Below are positions 12,116 to 25,454 of a stretch of 64,000 nt of DNA, one piece after another. This DNA is from Alitta virens (Eukaryota; Annelida; Polychaeta; Phyllodocida; Nereididae). Numbering within the stretch: position 1 is the first letter of the stretch; the number at the start of each line of letters is the position of its first letter. The notes beneath the pieces were generated by a model. That model saw only the letters and a list, made by a program, of their open reading frames with translations, was not told the DNA's origin and searched no databases. The translations under genes were made by a program, and so were the position numbers. The DNA is taken from NCBI GenBank assembly GCA_932294295.1, contig OW028573.1, forward strand, positions 70,967,829-71,031,828, written 5' to 3'.

Positions 12116-15100
12116 AAAACAATTATGGATTCGAACACCCCACCGGTGGCTATGATCAGGAAGATGAAAATGGTGACCAGGAAAACTCTACAGACTTCCA
12201 GCAAAAGATGTTATCACCCGCAATGGTGGGAGCAAAACTTCTTGCATTGGCAGAGGGCATTAATAGGTTAAAGTTGGCACCTGCCCGAGCACCTGTGATA
12301 AATGCTCTCAACAATTTTTCTATTATTGAGACACTGTTTTTAAGGGAAAAAGTAAAAAAAAAGAAAATCTGCGATAAGTACTATGCAGAGGGCCGAGTGA
12401 ACAGAACTGTGCTAATCAGTCCTTGGCAGCCTTATAACAACTACGAGCCTGATGACGTCACAATGGTGGCTCATATGAACATTGATAAAATGGATGTCCT
12501 GGATCTTTTGCTGTCGTTCTGGCCAGGCCCTCTTTCTGTTGCTGTAGACATAAGACCTTCCCAATTTGAGAAATTTTCATCGACGTTAAACAAATACAGA
12601 GAGTGGGCGACAAGAGATAACCTTGACTTACACTTCGTTCGGAATGATGGGGTAAGTGAGCTAAAGGGACCTACCAACATCCGGGGCGGATCCAGAAATG
12701 TTTTCACAAAAATGTATTGCAGGGACAGCTGGATTTTTTAATATTTTTAAATTAAAATGTACTAGGCCAAGCCCCCCCCCCCCCCCCTAAGTCCGCTATG
12801 TACAGAACATTATTGCACACTGCAGAAGTCTCAGTTAGGTTAATTGGGCCCATATTAGTTTCAATATTTTATATTTGTTAAGAAATAAATCATAGAAAAA
12901 ATATTTTAAAATATCTATTGATCCATTGCTTATTGTGTATATATACGTGTATTATATGTATCATTTTAATATTAACCTAAAAGAGTGGTATTTATTATAT
13001 AAGTAAATTAAATGACACTGGGTTTCTTTGCATTCTCAGGAGTACTACCCAGTCAATTACTTGAGGCAAGTGGCCAAGCAGAACATCAAAACACGTTATG
13101 TCTTTTTGAATGACATTGATTTCATCCCTCAAAGTAAACTGTATCAAGAACTAAGGAAACTGCGGAGTACTGTGGATACAAGCAAAACTGTAAGTATGCA
13201 ATGTATTAAATATTTTATGTTATTTTATATCACAACTGAATCACTGCACGTAGTATTGCCTGAACACTATAATATTACTTATACTTTTATTTAGAAATGT
13301 TCTATGTGAGTTTTGGTAAATATTTTTATATTTGGTTCTTTATCAGTTGACTGCCTGGGAGAGGTGTTGGGGAGAATTTTGATATAAAAATATTAGAAAA
13401 TACTTTATTTGCTTATTCCCCCTGCCCACTTTACCCCTCTCCTACCCCTGTTATGGGGGAGTTCCCCTGCCAATGAGATTTATACAGCACTTCATTTTTT
13501 TCTGATTCATCGTGGGCTGCCTGAGATAGTTGTATTCTGAACCTATGTATTCCATATACCTTATATATGAATTTATATTTATCAGTTTCAAGGGGGGGGG
13601 GATTTACCCCCTGTTTCTTCTTAGACCCCCTTCCCTTCTCAGGATTTGCAATTCAGGTCACTGGTGTGGCGTTGCTCTAAATCAGGTCCGCGACCGTTTT
13701 TAGCCAGTCTGTGGCTTCGCTGGCCCGCTGCCAAGTCTGTGGCCTACGTGGCCACAGGGTTTTCCCTAATAAACCCTGTGGGTGCCTCTTCTGCCGCTGT
13801 CAATGACCTACATTCTGAATTATAAATTAAGTTTAGTATGAGCACCGGACCTTTGAATGAGGCATGTCAACCTGCTCAGTGTGCATGAGAGAGACACCCC
13901 ACTATAATGTATACAACCCACTTCTAATGACTTGGGGGGGGGGGGGGGGCTAACCTCGTAACAGGGCAGGTAATACGTGTATAACAAATAAATTTGTGAT
14001 TATGTACATCAGCATTGGTATTCTTATTGAAATGACGTAGTATTAAATGATAAACTACAACAGCTACATCACTGAAATCCACGTTAAAATTCAGTGTGGT
14101 GTTTAAAACTGCAATATAAGATGCCCAAAACAAAACTATAGGCATATAATTTATAATTTACCAGTGTAGCATACAGGTCCAAACAGCAGAGGCTTCTTCC
14201 TGCAAACTCATGACATCTGCAGCCAGTAAAATAGTACCACTAACCTGCTAACCTTGGATGAACAGCACTAACATAGATTGTATATATGCATGTTTGACCT
14301 ATAAACGATAAAATACATTAACTGGGTCTTTTTCAGCCTCTAGCGGTTTGATCATGGAGACAAATACTCCATAGTGATAAACAAAGTTGTTGGTTTTTCT
14401 TCAAAATATCCAAAAGTCCACAATTACAATTCAGGGGCGGATACAGAGGGGGGCGGGTGTGACAAACAAGACTTGTTTATTTTGTATTCGATAGTTGACC
14501 ACAACATTTTTACAATATTCTTGGAGTGAATAACTAGCTTTGTCATGTCATATGACTGGCCGCCCCCCTCCCCCACCCCAACCGAAATTCCTGGATCCGC
14601 CCCTACAATTTAAAAGCACACTAGCTCAGACATTTTTGGACACAGTTTTCAGACATGCAATGCCCCAATAACTGTTTTTCAGTGGTCCAAAAAGTGCAGA
14701 ACACCTTTTAGACATGTAATGTGTCCATTCTATTTAACCTTAGTTCATCCAAGATTTAACAGTGAAGCTGTATTGAAAGAAGCCCACATTTCTGGCAAAG
14801 AGTTTGTCTTGATTCCAGGTGTATGTGGTAGCCGCATTTGAGTTCCTCACAATACCAGAGTTTTTCCCACACACCAGGAAAGACCTTTTCAGAGAGTGGG
14901 AATTGGGCAACATCCAACCATTCCAGTAAGTTGTCAAAATAAACTATAATGTATTACAATATCAATTGTACTATAATTTGAATCCTATTGGTTTTGTTGA
15001 AATCAATTATTCGTTCCTCTTTAGTTATCAACCTAGTTCCTTGTTTGGGCATAATGCGACTGAGTACAAGAAATGGATATCAGCCAAACAGCCTTACCAG

Positions 15101-18100
15101 GTAATATTACACTGCCAAAAATACAAGACCCACAAGTTGTCTAATATTTTTGGAAGGTGATGTTTTAGAAGCTTCACATTTTATATGTCAAACCATGGAC
15201 GTAGAATAGGCTACTACAGCTAGAAGTAGCCAGACAACTTCTGCCATACGATGCTACCTACCACTAAACGGAACTGTCTGGCTAAAGCTGGCTACTTAAA
15301 GCCGGATCTAAAACCTATATTCACGGCTTGCTGTGGCTTGTCTGCTAAATTTTAAGATAAGCGCATTGGTGTAATCTGACTAGGAATAGGTTGCTACAAC
15401 TGTATAGAGTCGACCATATTTTATGAAACTAACTGTATTTTTTCAGTGCTACTTTTCTTTCACCTGGCCTGGCATAGCCACGTAGTACAAGGTACAACTA
15501 TAATATCATGGAATAGACAACCAGCTGCCATTTCCCTTGATATATAAAGAGCTACATTAACACTGTCTTATCCTGCCCACTCAAGTTTTGTTTCACTCTA
15601 CCCTATGCTTTTTTAAATGATATATTATCAATATGTGGAACTTCTTTTCACAAGCCAGCTTATGTGCAATAGTAAAGTTATATGACTCAATAGCAGCAAA
15701 ATTGTTTTTATATTTGCAACACACTTGTCACTTTAAAAAAAAAGGTGATGAGTATACTGGCCCTGCAAATATGCATAGCTATAAACAAGCAGGTAGTTTT
15801 CTTAGTTTTCTTCATGAAAAAACCAGCCTAGTTGCCATGGATACCACTTGACATTATATACCATGGTATATTATGAGAGCATGGCTCATGTTAACATCTC
15901 TACATAAATTACAAGTCCAGAATAAAATGAGATTATATTCACTTCCATATTGAAAATGGTCTGATTTAAAGTCATTGACCTCAGTTTTTACCATGACCTA
16001 GACCTTCGACCCCACAGTCACATGACTAAAATAATCCCATGTATACACCAAATACAGAAATATGAAAGCTTACAGCTATATTAGCCTTGTGAAATTGCAT
16101 AACAGGCTGCAAAATCTCGCAAAAGTGAGAACATCGTCATTTTCTTTAGTTTTGTTAATGATGAATCCAGTCTGGTTGCCATGGATACCAGTTCAAATTA
16201 TATATATGGAGCAAGTATTGGTCATGTTGGGATCTTAATATAAATGTCACTTGCAGAAATTAGCACACAGTATCAGACAGCATTAGATTATATTCACTCC
16301 TGTAAGGCACAGAACGGTGGCTCATGGGTCATTGACCTTAGTTGTCATCATGACCTTGACCTTTGACTTTGATGGTCACATGATTGAAATATTCCCTGAT
16401 ATAAAAAAGAAATATATTACAAAATTTAAAACTATACTCGTCACGGAAAAACTACTTATCAGCCACCAAAATCTCTCCAATTTGAGAACATTGTCATTCA
16501 TCTTGATTTTGTTTGTGACGATTCTAGCCTGGTTGCCATGGTTACCAATTCAAACTATATTTGTAAAACAAGCTAGGACTACATTACATTTCTCATGAAC
16601 CAATGTCAATTTAAAAACTGCCAATCAATGTAGCATTAGGTAGGATTTAATGTCTTCTTTTACTGCAAAAATTGACCAGATTTTTGCCTTTAGCCTCACT
16701 TTTATCATGATCTTGACCTTTGACCTTGAAGGTCACCCAATAAAATATTTCTGCAAGTAGGTCATATTAAAAATTACAAATCACAGAAAGCTGTAGTAAC
16801 AGTGGAATCACATATCTGGCTTTTTGGGATTTCCCATTTGTCTATGTTGTGAAGGACATCAATTCGTTTAGGATCATTTGAACCTGGTTGCCATGGATAC
16901 CAATACAACCTAAATATCCAGAACAAATTTAGACTATGTCAAGTTACTGATGAATAACTGTTTGCATGGAAACCGGTATTAAGTGATACGCATAATGAAT
17001 CTAAAAATGTTTTTATGTTAAAAAGGGCCAAATTTGTATATTTAACCCCAATTCTCACTATGACAATGACCTTTGACCTTAAAGGTCACATAACCAACAT
17101 AAAGCATGTAGTTAAAAGATTTGATTAGGTAACTTGGATAGAGTCTGTCAGTGCCAGTGGTAAAAAAATATAAAGAAATATAACATTTCCTGAAAACCTG
17201 GGTTCGTTGCTATGGTAACAGTTTTCAAGCTATGTTGCCATGGGAAAAAATGGCATCCCCCGTAGCTTGATAGAGCTATATCTAAGGATTCCGAAAAGTA
17301 CAAGATTGTGCTATATCTATGACTTGTCAAGCAAATGACATAGTAGCGTATACTAATATGCATGTAATCGAAAATGAAAAACATTGTCTCGTAGTATGCC
17401 CACATAACGCACTTAGTCGTGAGTCTTTAAAATAGCTAATGATCACATAGAAAATTTTGAGCAACTAAACAAAGAAGACAAATTTAAGACCATCATGAAA
17501 TCAAAAGAGCCTGAGTTGTTAAAATCCCTTGGAAAATTTCTTGTAAATATTGATGCCTAATGAATGGTTGGATCATCATCCATCGTCGAGAATTAACCAT
17601 AACCCCCCAAACTAGTAGTTTCTGCACTACAAGCATTTTTATATATTGTGATCTATGTGCTTTTACACTCATGTACACTCCTAATTCAAATGTTGTACTT
17701 AAATTAACATTGTGACAATGATCAGTATTAACTGCAGTAATATATGTATTTAGTTACTGTATACATGTGATATATGTCTATATATAAATATATTTTAACA
17801 AATGTATGTAAACGAAACTTAATGCTCATATTAAGCAACTGGGACCATGGATGTATAGATAATCCATTGATAATGTATACCTTTAACTTTTATACCATGT
17901 ATATATATATATATTGAATATAGAAATAGTGAGTAGAAGTAGACTTAGTACACGTTTTATCTGTTATTTTTGACAAATGTATCATGTATGATATTACTGT
18001 GTCAATAAAAGCATATATATATATATATATATATATAGATCTCCACTGTGATAATCAGATTGCTAAAATTCTATTCTTCATATATTTCCACATACCGTAA

Positions 18101-18924
18101 ACAAGTCTTATATTGTTCCAAAAACATTTTAGTCATGTTTCATATTGTTATGTTCAGTCTTATAAAGATAATAATAAAATAAATTTTTATTTCCTCAGAT
18201 AACATGGGGTGTCTACTATGAACCTTATATTTTTGCTGAAGCTGACCGTCTACCGGACTACGATGTACGGTACCTTGGAAGATACATGGACAAAATTACA
18301 TTTATAGATAAAATTGCAGCCATTGGGTATGTATTATCTTAATAACAATGGTATTAATAACAGTCAATGGTTTGTTGACTTCACTAACATTTTTCAAAAC
18401 TAGTTAACATATTTTCTTGTTCTCTAGGTTCGATTTTGTGGTTCTGCCAAAGCTGTTCATCATACATTATATTCATCCTGTTAACCTTGATGACAGTTAT
18501 CTAAGGTAAGGAAATCACACAAGAAAGCATCACTTACTACCAAAAATCTGTTGCGAATGTTGGTTAATGATAATACCCAAGTTGCATTTGCGCAACATCA
18601 GCTACACTGTTAGGATACTGGGTATAGTTCACTCTCAGAAAAAAAAGGTTAATCTTTCAGAAACCTACGTAAAAAATTACCCAAGCAAAGGCGCCCTTTA
18701 GAGAGTAAATTATAGCAGTAGAATTCTAGAAGACATGGATTTAATTTCCCGAATTTCTATTAGACAAAATGTAATTCCTTCATTTCAGTTGCGCTGAGGA
18801 TCTCTACCACGACTTTCATTTTCCTGAAATGAGAAGACTGTGGGAAAAACGGGGGTCACTGCCCCCAAAAAGAATGTATACAAGGGGGGCAAAACCCCCA
18901 GAACAAAAAAAGGGTACCAGCTGA
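12116..18924 (+). CDS. Family 49 glycosyltransferase (LARGE/B4GAT1-like), 5' partial
   Basis: Seven exons join in frame with GT-AG introns: 12116-12651, 13040-13189, 14819-14925, 15025-15100, 18199-18326, 18428-18505, 18789-18924 (TGA). They encode 402 residues; the first exon opens with two bases of a split codon, so upstream exons carrying the start and the expected Golgi membrane anchor are missing. Family features are a start block RTVLISPW, the DID metal-binding motif (residues 203-205, in [12 protein letters not shown]), [26 protein letters not shown] and the final [14 protein letters not shown] block. Members transfer glucuronic acid or related sugars in the Golgi, for example on alpha-dystroglycan. 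Which acceptor this one uses cannot be told. The last 25 residues are basic and low in complexity. The large intron 15101-18198 holds a tandem motif array. No orthologue assignment to LARGE or B4GAT1 is claimed. Confidence 0.88.
12678..12800. repeat. hAT-like MITE fragment in GT49 intron
   Basis: The words GGGGCGGATCCAG at the left and CCCCCCTAAGTCCGC at the right resemble the ends of the MITE at 14432-14603. It lies 26 bp beyond the splice donor of the first visible exon. The limits are approximate. Confidence 0.45.
14432..14603. mobile_element. hAT-like MITE with CAGGGGCGGAT ends
   Basis: It begins CAGGGGCGGATACAG and ends CTGGATCCGCCCC, forming terminal inverted repeats with G/C homopolymers just inside. 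TACAATT flanks both sides (14425-14431 and 14604-14610), close to the 8-bp duplication expected for hAT. It is non-coding and lies in the intron 13190-14818 of the GT49 gene. Confidence 0.75.
15640..17240. repeat. Decayed tandem array, unit about 355 bp, in GT49 intron
   Basis: GTTGCCATGG (or GTTGCTATGG) recurs at 15831, 16175, 16532, 16887 and 17215. Between these, TGACCT-rich blocks recur at 15995, 16351, 16708 and 17061, spaced 353-357 bp. Each unit also keeps a TTAGTTTTCTT/TTGATTTTGTT block ahead of the GTTGCC word. The units have diverged widely between these landmarks, so the array is old. It lies in the 3.1-kb intron 15101-18198. Confidence 0.8.
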
Positions 18925-21900
18925 AAGAGATTCAAGAATTTTATTGAAACTTTGGTTATTTGGTTATTACAGAATTACATTACTACAGGTGTATATTATA
19001 TTTGTTATGTGAAGTGGAGGGAATATGCCCCTACTTACGTATACAAATGCTGGTCATTACCATATTATTATTGTTGCAATAATTACGGAGAATAGCTGAT
19101 ATATGGCCATGCTTCCCTGACTACAGCGAACGGCATTGTGATCAAAACACTTATGATCCAAACACCTTAATTAAGACTAGATAGCCTGTTTGGATTTGAG
19201 TGCAGGCTGCAGTTCCTGATCACAAAATGAAAAGAAATGCCTTTTGAACTAGTAAGAATCACAAGCTGTTTGTATGATGAATACACTGTTGTGGTACATC
19301 ACCCTCCAGTTGCATTGGCTTGACTGTGGCATGGCATATGACACCCCAATTGCAGCCATATCACCTGAAATAGCGGGTGATCTGGGCCAGGTGATCTGAA
19401 TGTCATGCCACACAGAATGACGTTCATGCATTGCCCAAATAAGGAAGCTAAAGATGTTGCTATTTCCATATAAGAACAAAACCGCGTACCACCTAGTAAC
19501 CGTTCGTGTAACTACATTTTGTCAGATAGATTAATAACTCGCGTCACTGATCTGTTTGAAAGATCAGACTTGGAGGGTGATACGCACCCACCTCGTCTGC
19601 TCTGTCAAACAGATCAGTGACTCGTTTGGTTTTCCTATAATACCAACCACTGTGTGCTGTCAGCTTCAAGCAAACACAACTAACTGATATGTAATTTCAC
19701 TGTTAGATGATACCCTACATTTTATCCAAAGGATTGGGTTGACTCTGTTTGTAAATATTATTGCTTTGAATCAGACTGGATTGTACGCAGTTTCTAGCTT
19801 GCCATCAAGATTGTAACTTTCACAAACTTTAAATGTTGTTATTGTTTTGGAGAACCATGTACTGCAAATCCAGGTAGCTGTGATCTAACAGCTGCTTAGG
19901 GCATTTCCTAATGTATTCAGCTACATTTTGATTGGCTGTTGCAAATGACATAGCTGCCTCTTGAGATGAGAAACCAGTTAGAGCAGTCACGAGCCTTGTT
20001 ATTAGTTAAAGTATAAGTGCTTTCATCACTGAGCAATGTCATATATGTTGGCAAACGCCTTTGGTCTTTTTAACAACACTCTCTGGCCTCATGATCTCAA
20101 GTTCCGCAAGGAAAAGGTGAGAAGTTCTATTCAACTTAATTTTAATATATAGCCAGCTCTTTGTAAAGATGCCTTTTGGCCATGAATCTGGCGAAGTTCT
20201 AAAATCAAAGTATGCACTTGCAAAAATAGTTTTACTGCCATTTCACTAACAGGTTAATTTAATGTACACACAGGTTAATTTAATTTCAGTCTAACTGGCT
20301 CGATATGTCATGTTCTATGTCTGGTTCCACTACAGTGGACTGCTTGATGTTAATTAGCCTGTCAAACAGGTCAATGAAATTTAGCAAGGAAAGCCCGTGT
20401 ACGTGGTTAGTGAAATGGCAATAATGGAGGGTTGATATCTGACAATACACTGCCCAGCTTGCCATTCTGCCAGGAATGCATCACTGCTATGATGGGATTA
20501 TTGGAAAGGATTTGTTGCGAATGTAGATCAGGTCACTGAAATAGTTTCAATTAGTCAGGTTTTAGTGGAACTATTTCTTACTGTTTGCTGTTGTGAGTTA
20601 TCTGTGGGATAATATTTTGGTATGATAATTGTGGGATTCAAATTGAATGGCTGTTTTGAACAAAACAGTGTCACAGTTCAACAGGCAAGCTGTCAATCAA
20701 AGAGGCAACTGTCTGGCGTATGTTACCCAGATATACCAATTTGGTATAGTGTGAACAGGACAATGACAGAGAGGCCACTCCTGGCAGAGTGGCAGAGTGG
20801 CCGAACGTTTAGTATGATCTGGCAAATATTATTGAATTATGGTGCCAATTTGGGAATGGAAATATTTTTGATATATATATATACTTATTAGTATTTAGTA
20901 ATGATTTCAAATATTTTCATGCACTATCATGCATGCACATGTGTGGACATTAATTAGGTGCAAATCCAATTAAATTTAAAACTCTGTACTCTTGAATTAC
21001 ATATTTTAACATTATATATAAGCTACGGCGATAATACCATGATACTTTATGCATTGACCAATTTTGAACAAATCATATGGTATTTTTTATTTATTTAATG
21101 ATATGCAACTGACAATATTGGCGCACTCAATGCATGTACTTCCCTGAAAAAAATCTATGTTACTTATATTTTACATGAAAATTTACATTTTCTTGATGAC
21201 ATGTTTCCATTTAGAGATTGCATTGAACTTAGAAATGAGATAGGCCTATTGCATCGTCGGTTTTTAGATTAGTGACAATCATCTGTTAACCTGCAACTTT
21301 ATGAGGTTTAATTTGAAAAAAGAAAAATAAGTTATCAAATGTGTGATGGTGTATTTTAGAGCCAACCATAGTTAGGGAGCTGGGAAGCCATTTTGCTTCA
21401 TATGCCACAAGTAAGACAATTGTTCCGAAAGTTATTCGGATGTGATGAATTTTTTATTTGTCAGCTGACTGACAGTCAGTCACTGACTGTACTGACATTT
21501 GGGTTTACTACGAGCACTTGAGATATTTATTTTTATGGTTGGGAAAACTGTATACTGTATATTTCCAAATAAAACATTAAGTATTTTTCCACGTACTTCA
21601 AAAACTAAATCTTGAGCAATGTGAAAACATGTTAAAACTGTAATTAAGGCCAAAGAAAATCTCTATCATTAATTTGTACCAATTAAAATTGATGTTTTTG
21701 ATCTGATTAATATGAATAATGTGTACATCGATCAGTACATTTCACTTAGTATACCAGTTTTTTGTAACTATACTTCATTTGGTATGTAATAAATATATAT
21801 ATATATATATATAGTATTATCATAGAGTTTGCTTACGATATGAAAATCTTCATATTGAAAAGTCGAATACGCACAACTGAAAATCACAATACATGGACTC

Positions 21901-22690
21901 AGCCTAAGTCGGCTTATCATGCTTATTTGTCACTAAAAATCAATTATGCTTAAGCGGATAATGTGAGTATTACAGTATTGACACAGTTTATTTTGTATTG
22001 TTACCGGTGTAAGACACATGCTACTCCATAGTTAGACTAATCTTGTCAAAATTTGTGCATTGAAATATTTAAGAATCATTTGTGCAATCTTTAGTTCCTC
22101 TAAGGTGCTGAATTGTATGATGGAGTGCTTTATATGTGTGCTATTATTATTATATACACTATATTGTGGAATAGATTATACTTTCCAAACTGTATATTAT
22201 TGTTCCTAATATGTCGTACAGAAGCTTCGGCTTGGGTCATATATTTTGTATAATACATTGAATGTGACACCGTGATATAAAACGCCTTTAAATAAAATTT
22301 TACTACTACTACTAGTTCTGTCATGCATGTGATATTTCATGATTGTTAGGTTGAAATTGAACGTAGTCTCACTTTCGTATACAAGCATATGTCATATTTG
22401 AGTCATATTTATATTGCACACCAAAGAATAGTGTATCCTGTTCATACTTTTATATAATACGTGATTTATGAAGAATTTAAGGTTTATATATGAAGGTTTG
22501 TGAGTGCACTTGATAAAATGTGGTGTTGAAATCGAGCTAAATCTGCTAATTTACTCAGTAGATTTGTCAGTGATTACTTTCCTATTATTGCTTTTATAAA
22601 ATGTGTTGAGATTTGCCAATAAACTCGTAAACTCGTGTTTAACTATTTAATAGTTATATGTTGTTACTTTCCTATATTCCTTTCATTTTT
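18925..22690. other. Intergenic stretch after the GT49 gene
   Basis: I see no coding region or RNA gene. The 3' untranslated region of the GT49 gene must start here, but no AATAAA lies close to the stop codon. A strong inverted repeat is at 19543-19621, TA dinucleotide runs are near 20870 and 21790, and a CTGACTGACAGTCAGTCA cluster is near 21470. Confidence 0.5.
19543..19621. repeat. Inverted repeat, 17-bp perfect arms
   Basis: GTCACTGATCTGTTTGA at 19543-19559 is exactly complementary to TCAAACAGATCAGTGAC at 19605-19621, with a 45-bp loop. The loop holds another GATC-containing word (AAAGATCAGAC). It could be a MITE remnant or a hairpin in a transcript. Nothing further supports either. Confidence 0.7.
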
Positions 22691-23015
22691 CAAACAGGCC
22701 ACTTTATGAATACACGAAAACAGATCTAAATGACAGCATCACGCGAGTATCATGGAGACAAGAGTAGTCTTGTCGCCATGCATGTATGGGTTAAGTCAAG
22801 CGAACTTTATTGTGGACCTCATGTCCATTAGGACCATTAGAAGATATTAAAATAATGAACAGTTTCTAGATTAGCATATAAACAATAGTAGCCTATGGCA
22901 ATGAGATGTTAACTGTTAATTGCCACTTCATGGAGATCATGCTCATGATCAGCTGCATATTATAAAATTAAGAATTGGATATTTTATATTCCAGCATGCT
23001 TCTCTGTGTGGTAGG
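22691..23015. repeat. 325-bp duplicated segment, copy 1
   Basis: It begins CAAACAGGCCACTTTATGAA and ends TTCTCTGTGTGGTAGG. A copy of about 96% identity by eye is at 24294-24622 in the same orientation. Copy 1 is followed at once by poly(G) and element A, whereas copy 2 continues with different sequence. Confidence 0.85.
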
Positions 23016-23210
23016 GGGGGGGGGCAGTGTCCAGGAAAGCCAAAAATTCGGGCAAAAAGTTGAAAAATTCGGGCATTACTGCAGTAATTAGTTAAATGGT
23101 AATTATCCATGCACTGTTCCACATCTGACAAGCCTTAAAATTCGGGCAAGATGACCTTTGCCCCCCCCCCCCCCCCCAAAGAAAGGTGCCTCCTACGCCT
23201 ATGTACAGTA
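23016..23210. repeat. Interspersed element A, copy 2
   Basis: The segment shares the AAATTCGGGCA words, the GATGACCTTTGC word, a long poly(C) run and the ending CCTACGCCTATG with 83-235. It carries about 45 bp of unrelated sequence in the middle (after GGGCATTACTGC). It abuts the end of the 325-bp duplicated segment. Confidence 0.6.
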
Positions 23211-23554
23211 GTCATATGGATCATATGGAGTCACTAGTGACGCCATGTATGGATAGAGGCCATATGCTGTTGTGATCTTGGCCTGGAGATGGATAATATG
23301 GTAAAAATGTATTTAACATATATGTTTAACGTGGGTACACATATACAAAACAAGAAAACACAGCACAAGCACAATGATACAGTATAACAGATACGTAAAA
23401 TGAAAAAGATATGTATACAATGTAAATGACATAAAATGTTTTAGGTACAGAAAAAGCATTATAAAAACACCATGTGTTAAAATAGTAATACAGATCTATG
23501 CTTTTTTTTTAACCTTTAAATACTCAAACATGTAACACAAAAACCACAATGACA

Positions 23555-23740
23555 TTAAATTCCGTCACATTTGGCAATAACATTTTGAAATTTATTTAGA
23601 TCATGATTAGATTTAATACTATTATTATTATTAGGCAATACATTCCATATTTTAGCACCTTGAGAGTTGATGCCATATTTTACAGTGTTTACTTCACTCA
23701 GTTTACTACATTTCTGTAAGATCTTACACTGGAGTGTTAT
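23555..23740 (-). pseudogene. LINE C-terminal fragment
   Basis: The minus-strand frame contains KYGINSQGAKIWNVLPNN followed by LNKFQ, the block that ends many non-LTR reverse transcriptases (GAKxWNxLP). The stop is at 23555, and about 250 bp of AT-rich 3' untranslated-like sequence follows towards 23300. The frame extends to 23884, but its upper part shows no conserved motif. It is a short 3' remnant. Confidence 0.65.
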
Positions 23741-23884
23741 TTTCATAGAAATCAGATGACGCCGGTTTACAGTCATAGCATAACACTTTATAAACAAAAA
23801 TAAACATTTTGACCATGCTTTTGTGATCTTTGTCATATTTGAAAGTTTTGACCACAGTACAGTAGTCAAATAGTAATAGGCCAT

Positions 23885-24160
23885 GCTGTCATGATCTTGG
23901 TCATTAAAGAAAGATAGAAAGAGATAAAGAGAGAGAAATTAAGAAAGAGAGAAAAAGAAAAAGAGATAGACAGAAAGACAGACAGAAGTTAAGAGAGACA
24001 GAACGGAAGAAAGAGCAATGGAGGCAAGAAGGAAGGAATGAAGGAAGAAAGGAAAAAATGTCACATTATATGGATACTGACAGGGCCTATATGTTTAATA
24101 TCTTTCAAAGCCTGAGAAAGAAATAAAGAAAGGGAGAGATAGAGAAAGAAAGAAGGCAGA
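23885..24160. repeat. Purine-rich GA/GAAA simple repeat
   Basis: AGAAAGA, AGAGAGA and GAAGGAA words dominate the plus strand for about 270 bp, interrupted around 24060-24110. It has no coding content. Confidence 0.8.
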
Positions 24161-24293
24161 ATAATTAATGAAAATAAAGCAAATAATCAAACCTAGTATG
24201 AAACATCTTTGAAAAAGGTTTATTAATATAAGCACACAGAGCATGCAGTGAAGGTATGCACACTAACTATTATTCAGGAAGCAGTAGAAAAAT

Positions 24294-24622
24294 CAAACAG
24301 GCCACTTTATGAATACACGAAAACAGATCTAAATGGCAGCATCACGCAAGTATCATGGAGACAAGAGTAGTCTTGTCGCCATGCATGTATGGGTTAAGTC
24401 AAGCGAACTTTATTGTGGACCTCATGTCCATTAGGACCATTAGAAGATATTAAAATAATGAACAATTTCTAGATTAGCATATAAACAATAGTAGCCTATG
24501 GCAATGAGATGTTAACTGTTAATTGCCACTTCATGGAGATCATGCCCATGATCAGCTTCATATTAGGTATCAAAATAAGAATTGGATATTTTATATTCCA
24601 GAGTGCTTCTCTGTGTGGTAGG
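24294..24622. repeat. 325-bp duplicated segment, copy 2
   Basis: Same orientation as copy 1 at 22691-23015 and differing at only a handful of places (for example CTAAATGGCAGC for CTAAATGACAGC, plus a small insertion near 24565). The two copies are about 1.6 kb apart, suggesting a recent duplication or two insertions of one element. Confidence 0.85.
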
Positions 24623-24734
24623 TGCACAGAAAAGCAGCGAGGCAAACACCAGCAGCATCAGCAGCAGCACTGGTGCGCATGATTGTCACACTTCACTAAA
24701 GACCAAATGTACGTATATATATATCATCTGTACA

Positions 24735-25250
24735 CAAATGATTGCCAGATTATCTCTGAAAATTGTCATGTGATCAAATACACAGATGATACTGTAATTT
24801 TTGGCAATATAACAAATGATGATGAAAGCATGTATAATCTACTTTAATCCGGTTCAGCACTTTGTACAATGGTGTGAAAACGACTGCCCGAAATTTAAAT
24901 GTGAAGGCAACTTTGGAGATGTTTGTGGACTTTAGGAAAAAACAAAAGGTATGAATTGCTTAAAATCACAAAGTCATAGTTGCTGATAGTTATAAATACT
25001 TTGGTGTGTATATAGACAGTCATCTAAATTTTACTGAAAACATGAACCACTTGTATAGAAAGAATCCACTTCCTACTAATACTGTGTAACATCAAAGTTG
25101 ATTGCAAGATATAATTGTTCTACAAAAAAGTTATTGAGTCAGTTATTACCTTTTGTGTAACAACATGTTTTTTTTTATTTTAAGCAAGAGAGACAATCAC
25201 AAACTCTGTAAAATCATTAAGAAGTCATCTAAACTAGGTGCAGATGTTAT
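24735..25250 (+). pseudogene. LINE reverse transcriptase fragment
   Basis: Three frames together show the order of a CR1/L2/Rex-type RT: the YTDDTVIFGN polymerase motif (near 24775), QHFVQWCEND, LEMFVDFRKKQK, the SYKYFGVYIDSHLNF block (near 25000), and LSKRDNHKLCKIIKKSSKLG at the end. Several frameshifts and stops break it and the 5' part is absent. It follows the second 325-bp segment without an obvious boundary. Confidence 0.8.
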
Positions 25251-25454
25251 ACGGCTAGATTATTTGTATTAACCATGAAGTATGTCAACAAAATACTGAA
25301 CAGTAGGTGAGGATGCATAAATGGCGTAGGTTAGGAAAGTTAATTCTTCTGGAGAATGACTTACAGACCAAGATGACAATATAAGTCAGATGACCCTCAA
25401 AGCGAGAATAAGGGGTATGACAAGTGTGAATAGGGTAAGACAAGCTAACAACAA

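Noticed and set aside
14740..14937. Minus-strand 65-codon ORF
   Set aside because: It is the antisense shadow of a GT49 exon (14819-14925), which matches the family and has correct splice phases on the plus strand.
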